Below, piece after piece: positions 34,248-42,078 of a stretch of DNA of 64,000 nt. The notes below the pieces were generated by a model. That model was not told the origin of the DNA. It worked only from the letters and a program-made list of their open reading frames with translations, and did not search any database. Each line of letters opens with the position of its first letter. Position 1 is the first letter of the stretch. Position numbers and translations under genes: made by a program. Source of the stretch: Solibacillus sp. R5-41 (GTDB lineage Bacteria > Bacillota > Bacilli > Bacillales_A > Planococcaceae); NCBI RefSeq assembly GCF_002736105.1, contig NZ_CP024123.1, positions 2,286,001 to 2,350,000 on the forward strand. Reading direction: 5' to 3'.

Positions 34248-35420
34248 ATGAAATGGGAAGAAACGTTATTCGCAAATTTCAATGAAATGGTGGACTTAAG
34301 AAGACATCTTCATATGTACCCAGAATTGTCGTTCCAAGAGGTCAACACACCAAAGTTAATTGCAGAAAAATTGAAAGCAATTGGAATTGATGTAAAGGAG
34401 CAAGTTGGTGGCAATGGTGTTGTTGGTTATTTAAAGGGTGCACATGAAGGGCCAACCATCGCGCTGCGTGCAGATTTTGATGCATTGCCTATCCAAGATG
34501 AAAAGGATGTTCCGTATAAGTCTAAAATTGATGGGATCAGTCATGCTTGTGGGCATGATATTCATACAGCTTCGTTGCTCGGCTTAGCACAAACATTGGC
34601 ACAACATCGTGATTCATTGCACGGGAATATTGTGTTTATTCATCAATTTGCAGAGGAGCTTGCACCTGGTGGAGCGATTGCCATGGTGAAGGACGGCTGC
34701 TTAAACGGAGTCGATTATGTTTACGGTGCCCATGTATCGTCAATAAATGATCTTGGCAAAGTGCTATTTCGAGAAGGGTATGCAATGGCGGCCGCTGATT
34801 TCTTTGACATTACTATTCAAGGAAAAGGTGGACATGGTGCTTCTCCACATGACACAATCGATCCAATTGTCGTGGCTGCGCAATTTGTATTACAAGCACA
34901 GACGATTGTCAGCCGCAATGTAAACCCGCTAGAGTCAGCCGTTATTACGGTTGGTAAAATCGAAAGTGGTACAGCCAATAATGTAATTCCAGATACCGCT
35001 AAGATGAAGGGGACGGTTCGAACATTTGATGAAGCGGTACGTAATTTAATTGAAGACAAAATGACAAAACTTTGTAAAGCATTAGAAATCCAGCATGATG
35101 CCAAACTTGATTTCAGCTATAACCGTGGCTATGATGCGGTATATAATCACCCTTCCGAAACAAATGCACTACGTGAGGCTGTCATCAAAAATCAACCAAA
35201 CTTCCAAGTCGTTGATGCCCCAGCAATGATGGGCGCAGAAGATTTCACCTATTTTTTACAAGAGAGACCGGGTACATTTTTCTTTGTAGGTGGTGGCAAT
35301 GCAGAGATTAACGCAACGTATCCACATCATCACCCAAAATTCGATGTCGATGAAACATCCATGTTGCATATTGGCACCGTGTTTTTAGAAGCCTTGAAAA
35401 TTCATGGTGTTGTGAAATAA
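34248..35420 (+). CDS. M20-family amidohydrolase
   Basis: A zinc-dependent hydrolase of N-acyl amino acids or related amides, 390 aa. It has the metal-binding segment ALRADFDALPIQ and HACGHDIHTAS, the Glu pair in HQFAEELAPGGA, a dimerisation insert (about 180-300) containing GKGGHGASPHDTID, and the last metal ligand region HHHPKFDVDE. It belongs to the carboxypeptidase Ss1/IAA-amino acid hydrolase/hippurate hydrolase branch. The start has AAGGGGTG upstream. Its substrate is not fixed by sequence. Confidence 0.9.
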   Translation: MKWEETLFANFNEMVDLRRHLHMYPELSFQEVNTPKLIAEKLKAIGIDVKEQVGGNGVVGYLKGAHEGPTIALRADFDALPIQDEKDVPYKSKIDGISHACGHDIHTASLLGLAQTLAQHRDSLHGNIVFIHQFAEELAPGGAIAMVKDGCLNGVDYVYGAHVSSINDLGKVLFREGYAMAAADFFDITIQGKGGHGASPHDTIDPIVVAAQFVLQAQTIVSRNVNPLESAVITVGKIESGTANNVIPDTAKMKGTVRTFDEAVRNLIEDKMTKLCKALEIQHDAKLDFSYNRGYDAVYNHPSETNALREAVIKNQPNFQVVDAPAMMGAEDFTYFLQERPGTFFFVGGGNAEINATYPHHHPKFDVDETSMLHIGTVFLEALKIHGVVK

Positions 35421-35428
35421 AGGTTTTC

Positions 35429-35472
35429 CTGCCTCCTGTATCTTAAATCTAATCAGGGGGCAGTATTTTTTG
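35429..35472. terminator. Terminator between convergent genes
   Basis: CTGCCTCCTG (35429-35438) pairs with CAGGGGGCAG (35454-35463), with one wobble, followed by TATTTTTTG. Confidence 0.75.
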
Positions 35473-35826
35473 ATTGTTGTTTTTTAAAATCTTATAAAAA
35501 TCTAAAGATAATATAACAATCATAAATAATGAAAAAATGAGCGACAGTGTACTTATAGTAATGATTGAAATAATGAATAGTTGAACCGTTGACACAATAA
35601 TCAGCCCTTTAATAATCGGTTCCACTTTCTCCATCTTTTCAACCTCAAGTTTTAGAATATATCGTATTGATCTAAATAGAAAACCCATAATAAAAAAAGC
35701 GATATAGCCATAAATTAAAAGTAGGTTGAAAGTATCAAAATTTTCAGCATATACGAGTCTTAAGAAATTCATTAAATTAAAGAATAAGAAAAAGTAAAAC
35801 AAATATTTCCGGAATTTTTTATTCAT
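35449..35826 (-). CDS. Membrane protein of unknown function
   Basis: 125 aa with about four hydrophobic segments and a Lys/Glu-rich loop (KLEVEKMEKVEPIIKG). The family is not recognised. ATG 35826 is chosen because GGAGGGGG lies 6 nt upstream. It ends inside the terminator shared with the amidohydrolase gene and is divergent from the gene at 36019. Confidence 0.6.
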   Translation of the reverse strand: MNKKFRKYLFYFFLFFNLMNFLRLVYAENFDTFNLLLIYGYIAFFIMGFLFRSIRYILKLEVEKMEKVEPIIKGLIIVSTVQLFIISIITISTLSLIFSLFMIVILSLDFYKILKNNNQKILPPD

Positions 35827-36018
35827 AAATATCCCCCTCCAATCCATTTCCATTATTAATACATAATCCGCTTCAAATCGTTACCATTTCAAAATAACCA
35901 AACACACGAAGGTACATTAATGGCTTTAAATTATGCATTTTTATTACGAATTGTCCAATTTCATTCTATTTCTAAAACGTAAACATATCCTTTACTATCC
36001 ATTTTAGGAGGTATTGGC

Positions 36019-36663
36019 ATGTCTATTATGCAATTTTTCAAAAGGTATCTTTTACCATACATTATATTTACGATTGCGCTGTTCGTTATCCTCAATACCC
36101 CCCTAACTCATGTTGCGAAACAATCTAAAACGACATCCTACAGTAACATTCAATTGATGCAATACCAGAAAAAATATACTAGTCTTATGGATTCGATCCA
36201 TACGGACTTACGGAAACATGGATACGTATTAACGGTAGATTTCGCTATGGTAAATGATGGAAAAGTTGAAATTTTCATTAAAAACCTAAACATGAAAAAA
36301 AAACTTAAACCTAGAGAAATAGAAGAAATAAAAAAAATCGTAAACCAATTGATTGAACAACAAAATTTCGTTCGTGCCACGTTTCAAATTCAACTATCCA
36401 ATTCCACTCAACCCGTATTAAAAGCGGCAAACAGATTAAGCTATAATGATTTAATGGAGTATATTCGTTCCCCTTTGTTGGATAAGGGCATAAAAGGATT
36501 CAGTTTAGATTATGAAATTTCGCCCAAATCCTCAGAGGTTATCATAAAATTTGCTAATCCTATTAGCGAAAATTTAAAAAGGGAAATACAACAAATCGGG
36601 AATGCCGTTTTGGAGAAAAATAATTTTGATGCACGTATGGTGAAAGTTGTGATTATAGACTAA
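36019..36663 (+). CDS. Membrane-anchored exported protein with a duplicated domain
   Basis: 214 aa. One N-terminal membrane segment (about 10-30) anchors an outside domain made of two similar halves. Each half (about 55-130 and 142-214) has an Asp-initiated helix, G-x-x-(L/F)-x-(V/L)-D-(F/Y), a charged strand ending IFIKN or IIKFAN, then a helix with REIEEIKKIV or REIQQIGNAV followed by (Q/K)-x-N-F. This suggests an internal duplication; the function is unknown. The start has TTAGGAGG upstream. It is not linked to neighbours by operon. Confidence 0.65.
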   Translation: MSIMQFFKRYLLPYIIFTIALFVILNTPLTHVAKQSKTTSYSNIQLMQYQKKYTSLMDSIHTDLRKHGYVLTVDFAMVNDGKVEIFIKNLNMKKKLKPREIEEIKKIVNQLIEQQNFVRATFQIQLSNSTQPVLKAANRLSYNDLMEYIRSPLLDKGIKGFSLDYEISPKSSEVIIKFANPISENLKREIQQIGNAVLEKNNFDARMVKVVIID

Positions 36664-36837
36664 TAACTACTAGTGGATTTAACACTGGGGATATCGTGAT
36701 TTTTAATGGTGTTCTATGTGCAGCTGTATTTTTATAATAAAATGTCCCCCTTGTAGAGGGCTATAAAAACATATGTTACGTTAAAACTAATTTCAATGAA
36801 TAACTAACAATTGACTCTTTCTGTTATGAAAGAATCA

Positions 36838-37173
36838 TTATTGTTCTAATATATTTTTTAATTCATTAGTATGTTCTTTTGTAAGAGCAAAGTAACTATT
36901 TGAATCAGTTTTCAAAATGGAACTACCATCGTCTTGATACCATATATACAGCCGTATTTCAGAAATGCCATCCTTGGGTCTATCAAGCGAAAAAAAGATA
37001 TTTGACTCTTTGTTTAATCCATTTGGTTCATCAATATCCCTTACTTTTTTAATGAGCGTCCTTAAACTTTCGATGGATTTTGAATTTGTAATCTCTTTAT
37101 CAAATTTTACGCCTTTAACTCCATTCTCATTAAAAGGAGTCCCCACTCGAAACAGTGGATTTCCCATTCCCAC
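36838..37173 (-). CDS. Hypothetical protein, possibly 5'-truncated
   Basis: The 111-aa frame starts with a weak GTG; an ATG at 37167 is an alternative. The content (GNPLFRVGTPFNENGVKGVKFDKEI, then LRTLIKKVRDIDEP, SNIFFSLDRP and EIRLYIWYQDDG) looks like the soluble C-terminal part of an exported protein, yet there is no signal peptide or lipobox at its start. The upstream 60 nt contain no in-frame extension with a site. It may be a remnant that lost its secretion signal. It lies downstream of the DUF2812 gene. Confidence 0.5.
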   Translation of the reverse strand: MGMGNPLFRVGTPFNENGVKGVKFDKEITNSKSIESLRTLIKKVRDIDEPNGLNKESNIFFSLDRPKDGISEIRLYIWYQDDGSSILKTDSNSYFALTKEHTNELKNILEQ

Positions 37174-37234
37174 CCGCTGATTGTTAGTCTAACCCAATTA
37201 TTTGTGCAACCGGTGCAATATAACTCTCAAAAAA

Positions 37235-38431
37235 CTACTTCCCTGCAAGCAATCTAATTTTTTGAGCAGCATTTTCAATTAAAACATCTATTCCTGCATT
37301 TCCAGAATATCGTACATACATAACCACCTTACCCTTTGAGGCAATTAATTGTTTCAATCCCTTATTTTCATAAATTATTAATCGGTCAAAATTAGAGTGT
37401 TGTTTTTCAACAAACAGATCTGTTTTATTCTCCAATGAATGCCATTTAATTAAGTCAGAAATTAATGGCTCTGCTAATATTTTTAATGTTAATTGATACA
37501 CTTCTGTAAATACACCTGGTGAATATGGGCCCCTTTCACCTAACCATTTCCCACCTTTTATCACACCACTTTCGTAGAACTCATATTGCACAGGTGCAAA
37601 TACACTCCAATTAGAAGTATATTGATCCGCCAAATTAATCCCATCTATATAATTATCATCACCTACGAGCAACGGTTTTTGCTCGATATCGGCTAATCGG
37701 ACAAGTGGTAAGTTCGAACCATTCTCTGGTAATGTGAACGTTTCCCACTTCCATATTTGTACTATTGGAAGTGTGGCGCTGATTAAAATGATGGTTGCAA
37801 ATAAAATTGAAAATACTGTGTTTCTTCGCAGACGCTTTTCCCATGGTGCGTGATGATTAATTGCCTTCCCTTCGATTAAATTTCTCCGTAATACTTGAAT
37901 GGCTATCATCGCTCTTGTTGAGTAATACACAATATAAAGAAAAGTTAGGCTTGAAGTTATTAGTTGAGTTAATTGCCCTTCCACTAATTGTAAAATAGGT
38001 GTGCCATCTAAAAACCACATTGCTGCTAACGTACAAATAATAAATAGAAATACTAATGAAATTTGAATAAAATTTAAAATGAGCCTTTTATTCAGTTGAT
38101 CTAAAGTATAGGATTGTTCCATAGGGTCTGTATGAAGCTCTGGTGCATGATTTTCTGCAAGGGATGAAAATACGTGAAAAAACTGATAGCTTTCCACATA
38201 ACCCCAACCGTTTTCCTCATACATATTACTTTGTTCATAGGACATCTCTTTTGTTTGTGTCACTTCAATTCGGTATTCCATTCGCTTCGGCACGCCTTTT
38301 TTAAAATGTGCAAAATGCGTACCCATTTTATAAAGATGCAGCCCTTTTGCAGACATGTCTGCAAACCAGCTTTCGTGTTCCCCAATGCGCCAATAGTCAG
38401 TAGGTCGTACTTTGCGTACAATTTTGGTCAT
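37235..38431 (-). CDS. DUF2812 membrane protein
   Basis: 398 aa. The N-terminal soluble DUF2812 domain (about 1-120) starts with TKIVRKVRPTDYWRIGEHESWFADMSAKGLHL. It is followed by membrane segments (about 130-155, 165-190 and 215-240) and a long extracytoplasmic C-terminal part with several Trp/Tyr. The DUF2812 family is almost always paired with a PadR regulator gene, as here. The ATG at 38431 follows GGAGGAGG. The start lies within the last codons of the padR gene, so translation is coupled. Confidence 0.8.
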   Translation of the reverse strand: MTKIVRKVRPTDYWRIGEHESWFADMSAKGLHLYKMGTHFAHFKKGVPKRMEYRIEVTQTKEMSYEQSNMYEENGWGYVESYQFFHVFSSLAENHAPELHTDPMEQSYTLDQLNKRLILNFIQISLVFLFIICTLAAMWFLDGTPILQLVEGQLTQLITSSLTFLYIVYYSTRAMIAIQVLRRNLIEGKAINHHAPWEKRLRRNTVFSILFATIILISATLPIVQIWKWETFTLPENGSNLPLVRLADIEQKPLLVGDDNYIDGINLADQYTSNWSVFAPVQYEFYESGVIKGGKWLGERGPYSPGVFTEVYQLTLKILAEPLISDLIKWHSLENKTDLFVEKQHSNFDRLIIYENKGLKQLIASKGKVVMYVRYSGNAGIDVLIENAAQKIRLLAGK

Positions 38432-38744
38432 GTCTTCCTTCCTCCTCCAAAATGACGCTATCAATAATTAAGGATTTTAAACGCTCATACTCCAATCTTA
38501 ATGCCTGCTCACCTACTGATGTAATCTTATACGTTTTTCTTCTACCATCAGTTATTGACAAAACAATTAAACCGTCTTTTTGCATACGTGAAAGTCCCCC
38601 GTATAATGTGCCTGGTCCCATTTTTATACGTCCGTTTGAGACTTCCGCAATCGATTGCATCAGTTGATATCCATGGTTGGGTCGCATTAACGCTAATAAT
38701 ACGTAATACATTGCCTCTGTCATTGGTCCACCACTATAAGACAT
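38397..38744 (-). CDS. PadR-family transcriptional regulator
   Basis: A winged-helix regulator, 115 aa. Core: MTEAMYYVLLALMRPNHGYQLMQSIAEVSNGRI, followed by GPGTLYGGLSRMQKDGLI and the wing RRKTYKITSVG. The ATG at 38744 is chosen from GGAGGTGATGA located 5-8 nt upstream; the longer frame (to 38903) has no site. It overlaps the DUF2812 gene by 35 nt, so the two are one operon, and the regulator probably controls both. Confidence 0.85.
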   Translation of the reverse strand: MSYSGGPMTEAMYYVLLALMRPNHGYQLMQSIAEVSNGRIKMGPGTLYGGLSRMQKDGLIVLSITDGRRKTYKITSVGEQALRLEYERLKSLIIDSVILEEEGRHDQNCTQSTTY

Positions 38745-39083
38745 CTTCATCACCTCCAATATTATGCCGCGCGATATTTCGTATAACATAACGATAGGAT
38801 TAAATTGAATATTTGTAAATAAATAACTGGAAATTCCCTTGTTAATTTTATTCAAAGCTCCATTGTACAAAAAGAAATGCTTATTGTTATCCTTCAATGC
38901 CAATTTTCACAGTGTGTTTGCTGTTAAATCTCATTTCCAAAAAGCTATATCACGTCAGTTCGCCTACTTCTTTTAGCTTGACAAAGTACATTTCAAAAAT
39001 AAGCGTCTTATCAGCTTAAATCAACCAAAAAGAACGCTCCCATATGCACAAATAGGAGCGTCCTTTTCGGTTAAAATATTGAG
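38745..39083. other. Intergenic region upstream of padR
   Basis: A 339-nt AT-rich gap. It holds the terminator at 39030-39064 for the BVMO remnant and the padR promoter region, in which no clear boxes or PadR-type operator were recognised. Confidence 0.45.
39030..39064 (-). terminator. Terminator downstream of the BVMO remnant
   Basis: ACGCTCC (39034-39040) pairs with GGAGCGT (39055-39061). On the minus strand it is followed by TTTTTTGG. Confidence 0.75.
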
Positions 39084-39335
39084 TTATTTTATCGCTTCAG
39101 TGGACTTTAATTGGTAACCTTTATAGCCATTTTCAGCGATTTCGTTGCATATTTGACGATATTTATCCAACCCACCTAAGTAGATTAAGAAGCCACGTGG
39201 TTTTCCTTCTATATTGGAGCCGGTATACCAAGAATCTGTTTTTGTAAATAATGTACTATTGGCAATTTCCATACATTGTTTACTCCATTGTTGTGCTGCC
39301 TCTTCAGTTAGCTCAATCGTTTTAATAGTAAACAC
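39084..39335 (-). pseudogene. C-terminal remnant of a Baeyer-Villiger-type flavin monooxygenase
   Basis: The 83-aa frame matches the extreme C-terminus of cyclohexanone monooxygenase-type enzymes: TDSWYTGSNIEGKPRGFLIY and GGLDKYRQICNEIAENGY. Intact family members are about 500-550 aa, so about 85 percent, including both FAD- and NADPH-binding sites, is missing. No ribosome binding site precedes the frame. A normal terminator still follows it. Directly upstream, five bases away, is an unrelated metallopeptidase-like gene, so the 5' part was replaced or deleted. Confidence 0.8.
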
Positions 39336-39340
39336 AGCCG

Positions 39341-40108
39341 TTAATTGAATAAGCTACCCAAACCAAAATGCTCAATCAATGGTTTTTCTCTTCCTTCATT
39401 ATGCCATTTATGATACTCTCTAAAAATTATTGTGATGTCATTATTAGCTCTTTCTTCAACCAAATGTTTAACTGCATGAAAACTCCGCCAATAATCGAAC
39501 ATAATACTTGTTAAACTGCCTTCATAACTAGAGGTTCCAAATTCATCTAATGAATGATTTCCGTACTCATCTTGAAACATTGCAATCAAATCTAATTCGA
39601 TGTTTGTAATTTCATTAAATTCTTTGTCGCTAAGAATAAACTTTCTTGATAAATAATCACACATGCCTTCTTCAAACCATATAGCATCTTTTCTTTCATC
39701 ATCAAAATCATCCACAAATAGATCTAAATGATGTGTTAGTTCATGTCCAACAATGGTTAATAAATGGTTTTCAGACATACTTTCATAAAACTTTTCTATT
39801 CTTGGATTGTTTTTTCCCTCTAATTGCCTTAAAAATAATTTTCTCCATTTTAGTAGGTCAGGGGAAAAATAAATAATGTCCTTATTTGTGAATGCCGGTA
39901 TTGCTATAGTAGAAAATACAGTCGTTGCTAATTCTTCTGAAGTCCATATTATGGCTTTTGGCAAATCCCTGAGCGAATAGTTTTTTTCTAACTCAGCCTG
40001 GTATCCCTTTAACTTCTTGTTAAATCTTTCAATTAATTCTTGGCAATTTTCATGTTCTTCTTTTGTTTCGAAAGCAAATATTTGTCTTATTTTAAAACAC
40101 CCCTTCAT
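39341..40108 (-). CDS. HExxH metallopeptidase-like protein
   Basis: 255 aa, predicted soluble. The motif VGHELTHHLD (zinc ligands His122 and His126, catalytic Glu123) and a downstream EEGMCDYLSRKF (146-157), which supplies a third ligand Glu, give a gluzincin-type site. No signal peptide is visible, so it is probably cytoplasmic. The family is not recognised. AAGGGGTG lies inside the first codons, so the annotated ATG may be wrong and a downstream non-ATG start (around 40090) is possible. It sits just before the BVMO remnant. Confidence 0.65.
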   Translation of the reverse strand: MKGCFKIRQIFAFETKEEHENCQELIERFNKKLKGYQAELEKNYSLRDLPKAIIWTSEELATTVFSTIAIPAFTNKDIIYFSPDLLKWRKLFLRQLEGKNNPRIEKFYESMSENHLLTIVGHELTHHLDLFVDDFDDERKDAIWFEEGMCDYLSRKFILSDKEFNEITNIELDLIAMFQDEYGNHSLDEFGTSSYEGSLTSIMFDYWRSFHAVKHLVEERANNDITIIFREYHKWHNEGREKPLIEHFGLGSLFN

Positions 40109-40311
40109 TAATCAGTATCAACTAGCCCTGACCAAATAATTTCTAAACCGTTAATCGTCCCTTTATATATTTGTTGTTCATTTGGCTTTGAAAAAATACT
40201 TTATTGACCTGTTTTCAAGCCATAATGATGTTGCTCCTCACTAATTAAAATCAGATAAATTGGTAAAATTTTAATATTTTTAATACATGTAGTTAGTTGC
40301 TGTTGCACAGA

Positions 40312-42078
40312 TTACCCCACAATCCCATTCTGCAATAAATACATTTTTTCATAAAGTCCTTTTTGTGCGATAAGCTGTTGATGTGTCCCGCGCTCAACGA
40401 TTTCGCCTTTATGCAGCACTAAAATTTGCTCGGCATCTTGAATCGTTGATAAGCGATGGGCAATGGCAATCGTTGTACGCCCCTTTCGCATCTTTTCCAG
40501 CGATTGCTGAATCCCCACTTCCGTTTCTGTATCAATGGCCGCTGTTGCTTCATCCAATACCAATACTTTTGGATTCGTGGCAATCGTTCTCGCAAAGGCG
40601 ATGAGTTGACGCTGCCCACTTGAAAACGTAGACCCGCGCTCCGTTACTTTATTCGAATAGCCGTCTGGAAGCGCCTCGATAAAGTCATTTGCCTGAACGA
40701 ATTCCGCCGCATCCTTCACATCTTCCAACGTTAGCTTCTCATTATATAATCGAATGTTTGACGCCACGGTTCCGTAAAATAAAAACGGATCTTGTAGCAC
40801 AAGACCAACTTTATCTCGAAGCTCCACTTGGGGATAGTTTTTAATCGATGCTCCGTCAATCAAAATATCGCCACGCTCAAATTCATAAAAGCGCATTAAT
40901 AAATTGATTATCGAGCTTTTCCCACTCCCCGTATGGCCAACGAGCGCCACCGTCTCACCCGGATTGACAGTGAACGAAATGTTTTTCAGTACATCTTGCT
41001 TGCCATCATAGCTAAACGAAATATTCTTGAACTCAATTTGTCCGTTCGATACGTGGATTGGGTCATTTTTCTGCGCAGGTTCTAACTCTTCATTATCCAA
41101 CAGCGAAAAGACACGTGATGCTGCGACAATCGCTTGCTGGAACAAGGCAAGACGCTCCATCATTTGATTAATTGGATCAAAGAAGCGGTTCATGTACGTA
41201 ATAAATGCATATACAACTCCGACCTCCACAGCCGTTTCAAATGATGTCCAGCCAAAGTAAAAGAGTAAAATAACGATCGCTGTAAAATACACTAAATCAA
41301 TAATTGGACGAAGCAATAAACTGTTCATTTTCGTATTGTCCATCATTGCCTGAAAATGTTCTTCATTCGTTTTATCAAACTCTTCATTAAAACGATCTTC
41401 TTGACGGAAAACTTGAACGATGCTCATGCCAGATAAAGATTCCGCTAGGCGCGCATTTAACTCCCCTAGCTTTTCACGCATTTTCATATATACGACCGCA
41501 CTCATTTTGCGATATATATAAATAATGTAAATGATGACTGGCAGTAATAGGAGCATCGCAAATGCTAATTTTGCATTCATAATAAACATAATAATATATA
41601 CACCGACAATTAAAAATGCAGCTTGCACAAAACTAATTAACACCGTGACAAACATATCTTTAATGGCCTCGGTATCATTCGTCGCACGTGAAACGATGGA
41701 CCCCGCAGGCACTTGATCAAAATAACGCATGCCTAATTTATGGATTTTTGAAAACACATCAATTCGCAGCTGCTGAATGACCTTTAGTGCCAACTCTTGG
41801 AATTTCAACATTTGATAGTACGTAATGACGACATTCAGCACTTGAATCGTGAAGTAACAAACCGCTAAAATCATGACTGGATTCCTGTCAAAATGACGCA
41901 AAGTTAAATAATCATCAATATACACTTTAATTAAATACGGGCCAACAAGATCTCCGATTACTGTTAAAATGAGTAAGAATAAAGCGATAATTAACAGCTT
42001 TTTATGCGGTTGTAAATAGCGAAGTAAGCGGCGAAGTATGGCTCGCTGTTCTTTACTTGAAATTGTTTCATTTGCCAT
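40312..42078 (-). CDS. yheH: Heterodimeric ABC exporter subunit YheH-like
   Basis: A half-transporter, 588 aa, with an ABC exporter membrane domain (about 20-310) and an ATPase domain: Walker A GHTGSGKSS, Walker B KVLVLDEATAAID and H-loop AIAHRLS. Its signature is the degenerate FSSGQRQL instead of LSGGQ. It overlaps yheI by 11 nt, and YheI/YheH form a multidrug exporter in Bacillus. The pair is asymmetric: here the Walker B Glu is intact. The start has AAGGAGG 7 nt upstream. Confidence 0.88.
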   Translation of the reverse strand: MANETISSKEQRAILRRLLRYLQPHKKLLIIALFLLILTVIGDLVGPYLIKVYIDDYLTLRHFDRNPVMILAVCYFTIQVLNVVITYYQMLKFQELALKVIQQLRIDVFSKIHKLGMRYFDQVPAGSIVSRATNDTEAIKDMFVTVLISFVQAAFLIVGVYIIMFIMNAKLAFAMLLLLPVIIYIIYIYRKMSAVVYMKMREKLGELNARLAESLSGMSIVQVFRQEDRFNEEFDKTNEEHFQAMMDNTKMNSLLLRPIIDLVYFTAIVILLFYFGWTSFETAVEVGVVYAFITYMNRFFDPINQMMERLALFQQAIVAASRVFSLLDNEELEPAQKNDPIHVSNGQIEFKNISFSYDGKQDVLKNISFTVNPGETVALVGHTGSGKSSIINLLMRFYEFERGDILIDGASIKNYPQVELRDKVGLVLQDPFLFYGTVASNIRLYNEKLTLEDVKDAAEFVQANDFIEALPDGYSNKVTERGSTFSSGQRQLIAFARTIATNPKVLVLDEATAAIDTETEVGIQQSLEKMRKGRTTIAIAHRLSTIQDAEQILVLHKGEIVERGTHQQLIAQKGLYEKMYLLQNGIVG

